From Oscillospiraceae bacterium (GTDB lineage: Bacteria; Bacillota; Clostridia; Oscillospirales; CAG-272), in assembly GCA_015063725.1 (NCBI GenBank), contig SVTP01000015.1:1-51231 (forward strand): 51,231 bases of DNA, in the 5' to 3' direction. The notes beneath the pieces were generated by a model. That model was not told the origin of the DNA and searched no databases. It was given only the letters and a program-made list of their open reading frames with translations. Numbering within the stretch: position 1 is the stretch's first letter; every line of letters begins with the position of its first letter. Positions 16,970 through 26,244 of this stretch are shown here, piece by piece. Position numbers and translations under genes: made by a program.

Positions 16970-18847
16970 ATGAAAAACAAACTTTCTCTGCTCTCGCTTT
17001 TGCTGGCGGTAATTGTGTTGCTTGCTTCTTGTAATATCAACATAAAGGTGGATGACGTAAATGGAGGCGATGTGAATGTAAACATCAACACCACACCGGG
17101 CGACGCCACAGAAAGCACAACGCCTGAACAGACTACACCCGAGGTGACAACTCCCCCCGAGGTGACAACTCCCCCCGAGGAGACAACTCCTCCTGTGGAG
17201 ATCGTTATTCCCGTTCCCACAAAAGAGCTGACGTCCGTTTTTATCCTCGCAGGAGAGACTTCCATAGAACAATTGGCGGCAGCAGAGCTTGAAAAGCACC
17301 TTGCCATTAAGGGTGTTGCCGTCGGCGAGGGCGGATTTCCCATCACGCTCTCCATCGATTCCTCGCTCGGCGACGATTGCTATCGCATTGAGGGCGCGGC
17401 AAACGTGACCGAGGAGCAAACAGGCGACGAATACCTGAACATCATTGGCGGAAACGGCCGCGGTGTGTTCTACGGTGTTGTCCGTTTTTTAGAGGAATAT
17501 GCGGGCACGCGTTTCTTCACCTATGAATTGGAAACCCACACCGCCGATCCCGTAGCGATCCCCGAGATGGTGCTGGTAGAATATCAACCCGTTTTTGAAT
17601 ACCGCTACACAAGCTGGTACGCCATGACCAAGGATCCCCTCTTTTGCCTGAAGAGCGGCATGAACGGCAACCACGGTGGCATTACCGAGGACCTCGGCGG
17701 TCATATCAGCTACGGCAGCGGTCTTGGCGTTCATACGCTGGGATGGCTGACCGAAACGACCTATCCCTACCCCGGGTATGCCCCCAACCCCTGCCTTGCC
17801 CTGAACACTCCCGAAGGTCAGGCAAATCTGGAAAAGGTCATCAAAAACGTGCGCGCGGTGCTTGAAAAAGACCCCACGGTAAACATTGTTTCGGTTTCTC
17901 AAAACGATACCGAGGACCATTGCGAATGCGAGAATTGCCTCGCTATTGAAAAAGAAGAAGGCAGCCCCGCGGGTGTGCTTCTCCGCTTTGTAAACGCCGT
18001 TGCCGAAAACCTTGAGGCAGACTACCCAAACCTCATCATTGACACCTTGGCATACAAGTATACGCGCAAGGCTCCCACCGTCACCAAGCCGAGAGAGAAC
18101 GTGTGCATTCGTCTTTGCTCGATCGAGTGTCACTTCAATCATCCCCTTACCACCGAAAAATGCTCGGTCTGCTCGGCGTTCCGCAACGATATGGTGGAAT
18201 GGAGCAAGATCTGCGACAACATTTACGTTTGGGATTACACCACCGATTTTTCCTATTACATCTCCTTCTTCCCCAACCTGCACGTCCTGCGTGAAAATAT
18301 GCAATTCTTTGCCGACCACAACGTAAAAGGTATGTTTGAGCAGGGCAACGGTCAGGGGCTTTCCGGCGAATTTGGAGAGCTGCGTGCTTACCTGCTTGCA
18401 AAGCTGATGATGTACCCCTACATGACCGAGGAAGAATACTCTGCACACATGGATGAATTTCTTGCCGCCTACTACGGAGCCGGCTGGAAAAACATTCGCT
18501 CCTACATCGATCAGGTATCCTCTCTGGCAATTCTCGGAGACGGACACACCATTTATCATCAACCTTTTACCTCGGTAAACGACAACTTTTACCGCGTGAT
18601 TGAGGATGGCGTGACAAAATGGTGGGATGCCGCCGAGGAGATGGCAGGCGACCGCCTCGAATACGTACAGCGCTCGCGCCTGCATTGGCGTTATATGCAG
18701 CTGATGCTGCACCCCAACGCAAAAAAAGCAGAAGAGCTGATTGCCGAGGTCGAAGGTCTTGGCATGGCTTGGCGTGAGGGCAGGTATCACGTAGACCTTG
18801 AAAAGTCTAATTTGAACAAAAGTCCCGGTACGTGGACATACTATTAA
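16970..18847 (+). CDS. DUF4838 lipoprotein, array member 2
   Basis: A 625-residue paralogue of member 1. The first ~70 codons (signal peptide, lipobox Cys21, TTPE linker) are almost identical in DNA to member 1, while the rest has diverged far more. Motifs: VHTLG (254-258), SVSQND (308-313), CECENC (318-323), CIRLCSIEC (379-387), WDYTTD (421-426, with Asp where most members have Asn), EQGN (457-460), GEFGELRAY (466-474). It closes the first transcription unit, as a terminator follows within 15 bases. Function is as uncertain as for member 1. Confidence 0.88.
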   Translation: MKNKLSLLSLLLAVIVLLASCNINIKVDDVNGGDVNVNINTTPGDATESTTPEQTTPEVTTPPEVTTPPEETTPPVEIVIPVPTKELTSVFILAGETSIEQLAAAELEKHLAIKGVAVGEGGFPITLSIDSSLGDDCYRIEGAANVTEEQTGDEYLNIIGGNGRGVFYGVVRFLEEYAGTRFFTYELETHTADPVAIPEMVLVEYQPVFEYRYTSWYAMTKDPLFCLKSGMNGNHGGITEDLGGHISYGSGLGVHTLGWLTETTYPYPGYAPNPCLALNTPEGQANLEKVIKNVRAVLEKDPTVNIVSVSQNDTEDHCECENCLAIEKEEGSPAGVLLRFVNAVAENLEADYPNLIIDTLAYKYTRKAPTVTKPRENVCIRLCSIECHFNHPLTTEKCSVCSAFRNDMVEWSKICDNIYVWDYTTDFSYYISFFPNLHVLRENMQFFADHNVKGMFEQGNGQGLSGEFGELRAYLLAKLMMYPYMTEEEYSAHMDEFLAAYYGAGWKNIRSYIDQVSSLAILGDGHTIYHQPFTSVNDNFYRVIEDGVTKWWDAAEEMAGDRLEYVQRSRLHWRYMQLMLHPNAKKAEELIAEVEGLGMAWREGRYHVDLEKSNLNKSPGTWTYY

Positions 18848-18861
18848 TCATACGCAAAAAA

Positions 18862-18897
18862 GACCGCTCGATCATGCTTTCGGGCGGTCTTTTGTCT
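18862..18897 (+). terminator. Terminator of DUF4838 unit 1
   Basis: Hairpin GACCGCTCGA...TCGGGCGGTC-type stem (18862-18889) followed by TTTTGTCTTTTT. Confidence 0.85.
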
Positions 18898-18927
18898 TTT
18901 TAAAAAGAAAAAATGACCAAAAATCGG

Positions 18928-18955
18928 TTGACATTTATCAAATTTATGTTATAAT
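18928..18955 (+). promoter_or_regulatory. Promoter of DUF4838 unit 2 (genes 3-4)
   Basis: TTGACA (18928-18933), 16 bases, TATAAT (18950-18955): both boxes perfect, about 50 bases before gene 3. Confidence 0.85.
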
Positions 18956-19004
18956 ATTCTATACACTTGCATTTGCAAAACTGTTTTGAAAGGAATGTGT
19001 CAAG

Positions 19005-20786
19005 ATGAAACTGTTTCGTATTCTTGCCATCGCGTTGCTGCTCCCTTGTCTTTTGATCGGCTGCGACTTCCCCGCCCCCGAGCAAACAACGCCTCAAACA
19101 ACCACCCCTGAAGGATCGACACTTGAGGGAACAACTCCCGAAGCGACCACTCCCGAGGTCTCCACGCCCGATTGCATGGAGCCTGTAACGCCCCCTGTGG
19201 CTACAATGAAGCTGACGCACGTCACCATTTCGGCGGGAAATTCCCCTGCTGAGCAGACGGCGCTTTCTGAGCTCACCAAATATCTTGAGGCGCGCTCGAT
19301 TACCGTCGCCGAGGGCGGATACCCCATCGACCTCTACATCGACATTACACTGGAAGAAGAGGCGTACTGTGTAGAAGCCGAGATTGACGGCAAGCACCCC
19401 GGTATGGATATTCGCGGCGGTAGCGATCGCGGTATTCTTTACGGCGTTTACGGGTTCCTTGAAAAATACGCAGGTCTGCGTGCCTTCACCCCCACTCTTG
19501 AGGTCTACCCCGAGGAAGGAGACATCATCATTGAAGAAGGCACCATGATCGAATTCCACCCTGTATTTGAAATGCGTGTAAATGACTGGTATCGCTGGTG
19601 CGCAGGTTCCGACACCTATTACTGGTGTGTTAAAAACGGCGTCAACATGATTGACGGCTGGTGGGAGCCTTGGGATAAAAACACCGGTGAACTGGGCGGC
19701 GCGTGGGACTACGGCGGACTGTTTGTGCATACCATTGGCGGCTTGACCGAAACCGGTGGCGGCACCTCGAAGAACCCTTGCCTCGCGTTGGATTCCCCTG
19801 AAGGAAAGGAAAACCTTGCCAAGGCTATTAAAAACGTGAGAGCCCGTTTGGAAAGCAGACCGAGCACCACGATCTTCTCGGTTTCGCAAAACGACACCGA
19901 CGCGCGTTGCCTTTGTGATTTCTGCAAAATAGTCGACAAGGAAGAAGGCAGCCCCGCAGGCACCCTTCTCCGCTTTGTCAATGCAATTGCCGAAAACATT
20001 GCAGAGGATTATCCCAACGTCGTTGTGGACACCTTGGCTTATGACTACACGCAAACGGCTCCCAAGATCACGGTTCCGCGCGAGAACGTTTGCATCCGTC
20101 TTTGCACCTTCCACTGCCACTTTACACATCCCCTGACAGATCCCAACTGCGCAACCAATGCAAAATTCTGCCGCGACCTGGAAGAATGGAGCAAGATTTG
20201 CGATAACATTCACATCTGGGACTACACAACAAACTTTGCATACTACATTCCCACCTATGCAAACCTGCACGTTCTGCAAGCCAACATGCAATATTTTGCA
20301 GAGAACAATGCAAAAGGTATGTTCCCGCAGGGCAACCGCAACGGCCCCTCGGGCGAGTTTGGCGAGCTGCGCGCATATCTGCTTTCCAAATTGATGATGG
20401 ATCCCTATATGGGCGAGGAAAAATACTACGCCCTGATGGACGAGTTCCTGGAAGCCTACTATGGCGACGGTTGGGCTTACATTCGTATGTACATCGACAA
20501 GACCTCTGAAATGTATTCGGACGGTTGCGGCAATATGTATATGCATCCCTTTAACAGACTCCCTGCCGAATCCTTTATTGAAATGCAACAAACCTTTAAC
20601 GACTGGTGGGCAAAAGCCGAGGCAATGGCAGACGAGGATCGCGTAGAAAACGTGCGCAGATCCAGCCTGCAATGGCGTTGGTTCTTGGCAAGACTTGACC
20701 AAAGCCTGCAAGAAGCCTTTGTAAAAGAAGTAGCAGAGCGCGGCGTTTGGTGGAGTGAGGGCAACCAAAACAACACCAGATGGTAA
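19005..20786 (+). CDS. DUF4838 lipoprotein, array member 3
   Basis: A 593-residue lipoprotein with lipobox LIGC (Cys20) and a TTPE-type linker to ~65. The N-terminal alpha/beta domain has GGSDRGILYGVYGFLEKYAGLRAFTP. Motifs in the main domain: VHTIG (241-245), SVSQND (292-297), CLCDFC (302-307), CIRLCTFHC (363-371), WDYTTN (405-410), PQGN (441-444, Pro instead of the Glu of members 1 and 2), GEFGELRAY (450-458). The C-terminal helical part is shorter than in members 1-2 and ends WWSEGNQNN. GAAAGGAATG precedes the ATG. Gene 4 begins 46 bases later with its own ribosome site. Confidence 0.87.
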   Translation: MKLFRILAIALLLPCLLIGCDFPAPEQTTPQTTTPEGSTLEGTTPEATTPEVSTPDCMEPVTPPVATMKLTHVTISAGNSPAEQTALSELTKYLEARSITVAEGGYPIDLYIDITLEEEAYCVEAEIDGKHPGMDIRGGSDRGILYGVYGFLEKYAGLRAFTPTLEVYPEEGDIIIEEGTMIEFHPVFEMRVNDWYRWCAGSDTYYWCVKNGVNMIDGWWEPWDKNTGELGGAWDYGGLFVHTIGGLTETGGGTSKNPCLALDSPEGKENLAKAIKNVRARLESRPSTTIFSVSQNDTDARCLCDFCKIVDKEEGSPAGTLLRFVNAIAENIAEDYPNVVVDTLAYDYTQTAPKITVPRENVCIRLCTFHCHFTHPLTDPNCATNAKFCRDLEEWSKICDNIHIWDYTTNFAYYIPTYANLHVLQANMQYFAENNAKGMFPQGNRNGPSGEFGELRAYLLSKLMMDPYMGEEKYYALMDEFLEAYYGDGWAYIRMYIDKTSEMYSDGCGNMYMHPFNRLPAESFIEMQQTFNDWWAKAEAMADEDRVENVRRSSLQWRWFLARLDQSLQEAFVKEVAERGVWWSEGNQNNTRW

Positions 20787-20832
20787 GGAACACCCATAAA
20801 GCACATTTGCATTTTGGAAAGGAAAAATCAAG

Positions 20833-22539
20833 ATGAAAAGATTTATCGCACTGTTTTTAACGATCCTACTGATTTCGGCGGTGTTCTCCTCCTGCGACTT
20901 CTTAAAAAATTATGAGGATATTCGCAACGACGAGTCCTCGCCCGAGGCAACCACTCCCGATCAGACAACACCTGAGGACAACACCCCTGTTGATCCCCCC
21001 ACAACACCCCCTCAAAAAATCACAAGCGTCAACATCACCTGCGGAAAGAGCGCAATTGAAAACTATGCGGCTGCCGAGCTGAGGTGGTATTTTACCAAAA
21101 AGAACATTACCCTCTCCCCTGATGGCTTTGGCATCGAACTCAAGATCGACGCAAGCCTTGCCCAAAAGGACGGCTACAGAATTACAGCCGATGAGAACGG
21201 TCTTGTGCTTGTGGCGGGCAACGAAAGAGGTCTTGCATACGGTCTTTACGCATTCCTTGAAAAATATCTCGGTGTGCACGTCTACTCTCCCGATACCGTT
21301 GTCATTGATGAGGGCGACGTGATGATCGGTGGCGGTGTGCTTGCTGTATACGAGCCTGCGTTTGAGATCATCCGCAACCCTTGGTTCCCCATCGAGTCGC
21401 TTTCCGAAAAGGACGGCGGCAACGTGCACGACCTTGGCTCGATCAAGACCTTGTCTCTCAACGCCATTGTTGGTACCGGCAACATTCAACCCTGCCTCTC
21501 GGACCCCGAAAACCTCACCAAGGCGATCGGCGTTGTTGAAAATTATCTGCGCGCGGTCAAAAACGTTGACACCCTGAGCTTTGCTCCCGCAACCGAGTAT
21601 GACATTTATTGCACCTGTGATGCCTGTGCTGCGGTTATTGCCGAGGAAGGTAGCCCCGCAGGTCTCTACGTTCGTTTTTTGAATCAACTGACCGAAGCAA
21701 TCTCTGCCGAGTATCCCACTCTCAAATATGAGCTGGTGATCCGTGCATATCTCAAAACCGCTCCCACCGTTACAAAGCTGTCCGACAGAATTTCCCTTCG
21801 CTTTGACATAAGCAAGTGTCATATTTCGCACCCCATCACCGATGGAAACTGCCCCGAGGCGGTGGCTTTGGCTGACAGCATGAGATCCTGGGGAAAAATG
21901 GGCGCTAACATTCACGTTGAATACGGGCTGACCGCCACCGAGGATTTCATCCCCGTGTTTGCAAACCTTGGCACTCTGCGTGAGAACTTCCGCTTCTTTG
22001 CCGAGTGCGGCGTGGATAGCATTGTTTGCGACGGCAACATTGTTTGCCCCACGGGTGAGTTTGGGGAGCTGCGCGTTTACCTTGTATCTCAACTGTTGCA
22101 AAACCCGACGATGAGCGAGGAAGAATACTACGCTCTGATGGACGCCTTTCTCAAAGCCTACTACGGCGAGGGTTGGATGCACATTCGCGAATTTATCGAC
22201 ACAGTCACCGAGCTTGCAGCCGACGGACACCAAACCGCCGATGGCTCTCCCTTTGATGCCATTACCCAAGAGGAATATGCACAACATGCAGAAGCGTTTG
22301 ATGAACTGTGGGACCAAGCCGAGGCGCTTGCAGGCGACAGAATCGATTTTGTAAAGCGCGCTCGCTTCCAATGGCGTTACATCAAGCTTTGCATCAACCC
22401 CAATGCAGAAGATGCGCAAGCACTGATCTCCGATGCCGCAAGCAAGCCCCGTGTTGGCTGGCGCCCTGCACAATGGAACGTTGACACCGCAAATTCCGAC
22501 CTCAATCTCGCTCCTACTGAGTGGGTTTACAGATCTTAA
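20833..22539 (+). CDS. Divergent DUF4838-like lipoprotein, array member 4
   Basis: A 568-residue lipoprotein (lipobox FSSC, Cys21; anchor CDFLKNYEDI shared in style with member 5 and the MBL protein). The N-terminal domain is normal (AGNERGLAYGLYAFLEKYLG). The main domain has lost most family motifs: SVSQND is replaced by SFAPATEYD (249-257), WDYTTN by VEYGLTATE (362-370), the xQGN motif by CDGN (399-402), and the paired cysteines of CIRLC by SLRFD. CTCDAC (260-265) and GEFGELRVY (408-416) remain. The reading frame is intact and the ribosome site (GGAAAGG) is good, so it is expressed but probably altered in activity or substrate. Confidence 0.85.
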   Translation: MKRFIALFLTILLISAVFSSCDFLKNYEDIRNDESSPEATTPDQTTPEDNTPVDPPTTPPQKITSVNITCGKSAIENYAAAELRWYFTKKNITLSPDGFGIELKIDASLAQKDGYRITADENGLVLVAGNERGLAYGLYAFLEKYLGVHVYSPDTVVIDEGDVMIGGGVLAVYEPAFEIIRNPWFPIESLSEKDGGNVHDLGSIKTLSLNAIVGTGNIQPCLSDPENLTKAIGVVENYLRAVKNVDTLSFAPATEYDIYCTCDACAAVIAEEGSPAGLYVRFLNQLTEAISAEYPTLKYELVIRAYLKTAPTVTKLSDRISLRFDISKCHISHPITDGNCPEAVALADSMRSWGKMGANIHVEYGLTATEDFIPVFANLGTLRENFRFFAECGVDSIVCDGNIVCPTGEFGELRVYLVSQLLQNPTMSEEEYYALMDAFLKAYYGEGWMHIREFIDTVTELAADGHQTADGSPFDAITQEEYAQHAEAFDELWDQAEALAGDRIDFVKRARFQWRYIKLCINPNAEDAQALISDAASKPRVGWRPAQWNVDTANSDLNLAPTEWVYRS

Positions 22540-22556
22540 TAAACATTTTGTTTCTC

Positions 22557-22588
22557 GCAAGCGGCGATTTCGCCGCTTGCGTTTTTTT
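22557..22588 (+). terminator. Terminator of DUF4838 unit 2
   Basis: Hairpin GCAAGCGGCG...CGCCGCTTGC (22557-22580) followed by GTTTTTTT. Confidence 0.9.
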
Positions 22589-22624
22589 ATTCGTTTCTCT
22601 TTTGTAAACAAATCAAGAACACTA

Positions 22625-22653
22625 TTGCTTTTTTTTGCATTTTTTGGTATGAT
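22625..22653 (+). promoter_or_regulatory. Promoter of DUF4838 unit 3 (genes 5-7)
   Basis: TTGCTT (22625-22630), 17 bases, TATGAT (22648-22653), about 65 bases before gene 5. Confidence 0.65.
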
Positions 22654-22718
22654 ATAGAGTGAGAGAATATATTTATATTCTCATTCATTCCTTAACGCGA
22701 ACAAAAAGGAGAAAAACG

Positions 22719-24533
22719 ATGAAAAAGCTGTTGACTCTGCTGCTTGTTGCAGCAATTCTGCTCCCCTGCTTTTTGACAGCCTGCGATTTCTTAAAAAACT
22801 ACACAGAAATTCGCGACGAAAGACCGGATTCCGAAACAACTACGCCTGAGAGTACGACTCCCGAGGACGATCCGGTTGTGGATCCCCCTGTGGTAAAAAC
22901 CATGACACTGACATCTGTTAAGGTCAGCGCCGGTGAAGAGGACACCGAGGCGTATGCCGCTGCCGAGCTGATGGCTTACCTTGCCAAAAAAGGTGTTGCA
23001 CTGGCAGAGGACGGCTTCTCCATCACTCTGAGCATTGATTCCTCCCTTGGAGAGGATGCTTTCAAAATTGAAGCAGACATTGACGCGGGCAGCATGACCT
23101 TTGTAGGCGGCAACGGTCGCGGCATCATTTACGCGGTTTACAGATTTTTGGAAAAGTATGCCGGCTTCCGCTATCTTACTCCCGACCTGGAAACACAGAC
23201 CGAGGATCCCGTCATCATTCCCGACGGTGTGCTGATGGACTATGCTCCCGTTATGTCTTCCGCTCGCCGTTTGACCTGGTATTACACCGGTAGAGATGCA
23301 GAATGGTGCGTAAAGAATGGCATTAGCGGTTGTGATACCACTCTTGATGCAATGCACGGCGGCCCCAGCCTGAACTACGGCAGTATGTTCGTTCACACCA
23401 TCGGTCCCCTTTACGAGACCACCTATCCTTACCCCACCTACACAAGCAACCCCTGCCTGACCGACCCCGAGATTCTGGCGACCGTTATCAAGAATGTGCG
23501 CAAGGAGCTTGAAAAGAACCCTGCTATGAACATCATTTCGGTTTCTCAGACCGACGTTGAGTCCTGGTGTCTCTGCCCCAACTGTGCAAGGATCGCCGAG
23601 GAAGAGGGTAGCTATGCAGGCGTTTGGGTGCGCTTTGTAAACACGATTGCCGAGGACATTGCAGAGGACTATCCCAACGTCATTGTGGATACACTCGCAT
23701 ACAAGCACACGCAAACACCTCCAAAGATCACAAAGCCCCGCGAGAACGTTTGTATTCGTTTGTGCTCCATTGCGTGCTGCTTTACGCACGCACTGGATGA
23801 TCCCAACTGCCCCGACAACAAAAAGTTCCACGATGACCTTATGGGCTGGGGCAAGATCTGTGATAACATTCACGTCTGGGATTACACCACCAACTTCCGC
23901 CATTACATCTCCACCTTTGCAAATCTTGGCGTGCTCCGTCAGAATATGCGCTTTTATGCCGAGAACAACGTAACCGCAATGTTCCCGCAGGGCAACAGCC
24001 AAGGCTGGTCGGGTGAGTTCGGTGAGCTTCGCTCCTACCTGTTGGCACAGCTGATGTGGAACCCCTACATGAGTGAGGAAGAATACTACGGCCATATGGA
24101 TGATTTCCTCAAGGCTTACTACGGTGCCGGCTGGCAACAGATCCGCTACTTTATCGACGACACCATTCGACTTGCTGCCAACGGCGGATACGCCATTAAC
24201 AGCGACGAGACCCCCGGCGAGGCTGTTTGCGGACAAGGCATTTACGATCATCCCTTTACCGTCATTACCAGAGAAGAATACTACTACCACGAGCTGATTT
24301 TTGATCAATACTGGGCTGTTGCCGAGGAAATGGCAGGCAACAGAGCCGAATACGTAAGACGCTCGATGCTGCAATGGCGCTTGACCAAGCTTTATCTGCG
24401 TCCCAACGCCCAGGAAGCCGCAAAGCTGATTGCCGATGCCAAGGCATTGGGCGTTCCGTGGAGCGAGGGTAAGCCAAACGTCAACGCATCCTCCGACCTC
24501 TCCCTCTCCCCCTTCTTCTGGAGCTACGGTTGA
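22719..24533 (+). CDS. DUF4838 lipoprotein, array member 5
   Basis: A 604-residue lipoprotein. I use the ATG at 22719, which follows AAAAGGAG and begins a proper signal peptide (lipobox LTAC, Cys22); 20 further open codons upstream overlap the promoter region. Motifs: VHTIG (225-229), SVSQTD (274-279, Thr instead of Asn), CLCPNC (284-289), CIRLCSIAC (345-353), WDYTTN (387-392), PQGN (423-426), GEFGELRSY (432-440). The C-terminal third (CGQGIYDHPFTVITREEY, RRSMLQWRLTKLYL) is closest to member 6, its unanchored neighbour. The surface anchor CDFLKNYTEI matches members 4 and the MBL lipoprotein in style. Confidence 0.88.
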   Translation: MKKLLTLLLVAAILLPCFLTACDFLKNYTEIRDERPDSETTTPESTTPEDDPVVDPPVVKTMTLTSVKVSAGEEDTEAYAAAELMAYLAKKGVALAEDGFSITLSIDSSLGEDAFKIEADIDAGSMTFVGGNGRGIIYAVYRFLEKYAGFRYLTPDLETQTEDPVIIPDGVLMDYAPVMSSARRLTWYYTGRDAEWCVKNGISGCDTTLDAMHGGPSLNYGSMFVHTIGPLYETTYPYPTYTSNPCLTDPEILATVIKNVRKELEKNPAMNIISVSQTDVESWCLCPNCARIAEEEGSYAGVWVRFVNTIAEDIAEDYPNVIVDTLAYKHTQTPPKITKPRENVCIRLCSIACCFTHALDDPNCPDNKKFHDDLMGWGKICDNIHVWDYTTNFRHYISTFANLGVLRQNMRFYAENNVTAMFPQGNSQGWSGEFGELRSYLLAQLMWNPYMSEEEYYGHMDDFLKAYYGAGWQQIRYFIDDTIRLAANGGYAINSDETPGEAVCGQGIYDHPFTVITREEYYYHELIFDQYWAVAEEMAGNRAEYVRRSMLQWRLTKLYLRPNAQEAAKLIADAKALGVPWSEGKPNVNASSDLSLSPFFWSYG

Positions 24534-24573
24534 TTTTGATTTGAAATCATCTATTCGATAAAGAGAAACGACT

Positions 24574-26211
24574 ATGAAAAAAACACTGACATCTGTCAAT
24601 ATTACATCCGGCAACGAGCCCACCGCACGTCACGCCGCCCTTGAATTGCAAAAGTATCTGCACCAAAAAGGCGTTGACGTCTCTCCTGACGGTTTTCCCA
24701 TCTCGATCGTTATAGACGAGTCCTTTGAGCAGGACAGCTACAAGATCGAGGCTTGCCTGAAAGGCGACGAAGGTATGACCGTCCGCGGTGATAAGTGCGG
24801 CGTGCTTTACGGCGTTTATAACTTTTTGGAAGCATACGCCGGTATTCGCTTCTTTACTCCCACGCTGGAGATTTGCCCCAAGGGGGATGTTATCATCCCC
24901 CACGGGCTTGTGCTGGAGCACAACCCCGCCATCAAGGCGCGCCGCCTGACCTGGCGCAGCATTCAAAAAAGCACCGATTGGTGCGCAAAGAACGGTGTTA
25001 ACATTTGTGACGCCGAGTTTGGCGAGGAGCTTGGCGGCTCACGCCTCAACTACGGTAAGCTGTTTGTGCACACCATCAACATCCTTGCCGAAACCACCTA
25101 CCCCTACCCCGCCTATGGCACCAACCCCTGCCTGACCGACCCCGCTGTTTTGGATAAGGTCATTCAAAACGTGCGCAAGGCACTTGAGGAAAACCCCAAG
25201 ATCAACATCGTGTCGGTCTCGCAAAACGACTTTAACGGTCACTGTAAATGCCCCAACTGTCGCAAGATAGAAGAAGAGGACGGCACCCCCGCAGGTCCTC
25301 TGATCCGCTTTGTCAACAAGGTTGCAGAAAACCTTGAGGCAGATTATCCGCACCTGACGGTTGATACGCTCGCTTACCAGTACACGCAAAAAACGCCGGC
25401 GGTCACAAAGCCGCGCCACAACGTGTGCATTCGCTTGTGCTCCATCAACTGCTGCTTTACCCATCCGCTGGGCAACAGCGAGTGTGCCAACAGTAAAAGG
25501 TTTTACGAGGACATTGTCGGCTGGGGCAATATCTGCGACAAGCTGCACATCTGGGATTACACAACAAATTTCCATTATTATATTTCCACTTTCCCCAACC
25601 TCGACGTGATTCACAAGAACATGCGGTTCTTTGCCGAAAACCACGTGGTTTCGATGTTCCCGCAGGGAAACGGCCAGGGAGAATCGGGCGAGTTTGGCGA
25701 ATTGCGCGCTTACCTTCTTGCCAAGCTGATGTGGGATCCCTACATGAGCGAGGAGACCTACTACGGGCTTATGGATGCGTTTCTTGCCGCTTACTACGGT
25801 GACGGTTGGAAATACATTCGCAAATTCATCGACAAGACCACCGAGCTTGCCGCAAATGGCGGATTCAGGATCAACAAGGATGAAACCGAGGGTGCTGCCG
25901 TTTGCGGACAAGGCATTTACGGTCATCCCTTTACCGCCATCACACGCGGTGAGTACCTTGAGCACGAATCCCTGTTTGAGGAGTGGTGGAACCGCGCGGC
26001 AGAGCTTGCGGGTGACCGCATCGAGTACGTCAAGCGTTCGATGATGCAATGGCGACTGACAAAGCTCTACTTGCACCCCAACGCCGAAGAAGCCCAAAAG
26101 CTGATTGACGATGCAAAAGCCGCAGGCGTTGTTTGGAAGGAAGGTCAGTTTAACGTACAACCCGAATCCGATCTTTCCAAAAGCCCATACTTTTGGAAGT
26201 ATGGCAAATAA
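24574..26211 (+). CDS. DUF4838 protein without export signal, array member 6
   Basis: A 545-residue paralogue that begins directly at the N-terminal domain (MKKTLTSVNITSGNEP). It has no signal peptide, lipobox or linker, so it is predicted cytoplasmic. All core motifs are kept: VHTIN (165-169), SVSQND (214-219), CKCPNC (224-229), CIRLCSINC (285-293), WDYTTN (327-332), PQGN (363-366), GEFGELRAY (372-380). It follows member 5 by 40 bases and shares with it a C-terminal CGQGIYxHPF segment, so the pair probably arose by duplication. The ribosome site (AAAGAGAAA) is weak. Conserved cysteines in a reducing compartment argue for a metal site rather than disulfides. Confidence 0.87.
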   Translation: MKKTLTSVNITSGNEPTARHAALELQKYLHQKGVDVSPDGFPISIVIDESFEQDSYKIEACLKGDEGMTVRGDKCGVLYGVYNFLEAYAGIRFFTPTLEICPKGDVIIPHGLVLEHNPAIKARRLTWRSIQKSTDWCAKNGVNICDAEFGEELGGSRLNYGKLFVHTINILAETTYPYPAYGTNPCLTDPAVLDKVIQNVRKALEENPKINIVSVSQNDFNGHCKCPNCRKIEEEDGTPAGPLIRFVNKVAENLEADYPHLTVDTLAYQYTQKTPAVTKPRHNVCIRLCSINCCFTHPLGNSECANSKRFYEDIVGWGNICDKLHIWDYTTNFHYYISTFPNLDVIHKNMRFFAENHVVSMFPQGNGQGESGEFGELRAYLLAKLMWDPYMSEETYYGLMDAFLAAYYGDGWKYIRKFIDKTTELAANGGFRINKDETEGAAVCGQGIYGHPFTAITRGEYLEHESLFEEWWNRAAELAGDRIEYVKRSMMQWRLTKLYLHPNAEEAQKLIDDAKAAGVVWKEGQFNVQPESDLSKSPYFWKYGK

Positions 26212-26244
26212 TGCATAGCCCTTGTGCTATAAAGGAGATAAGAT

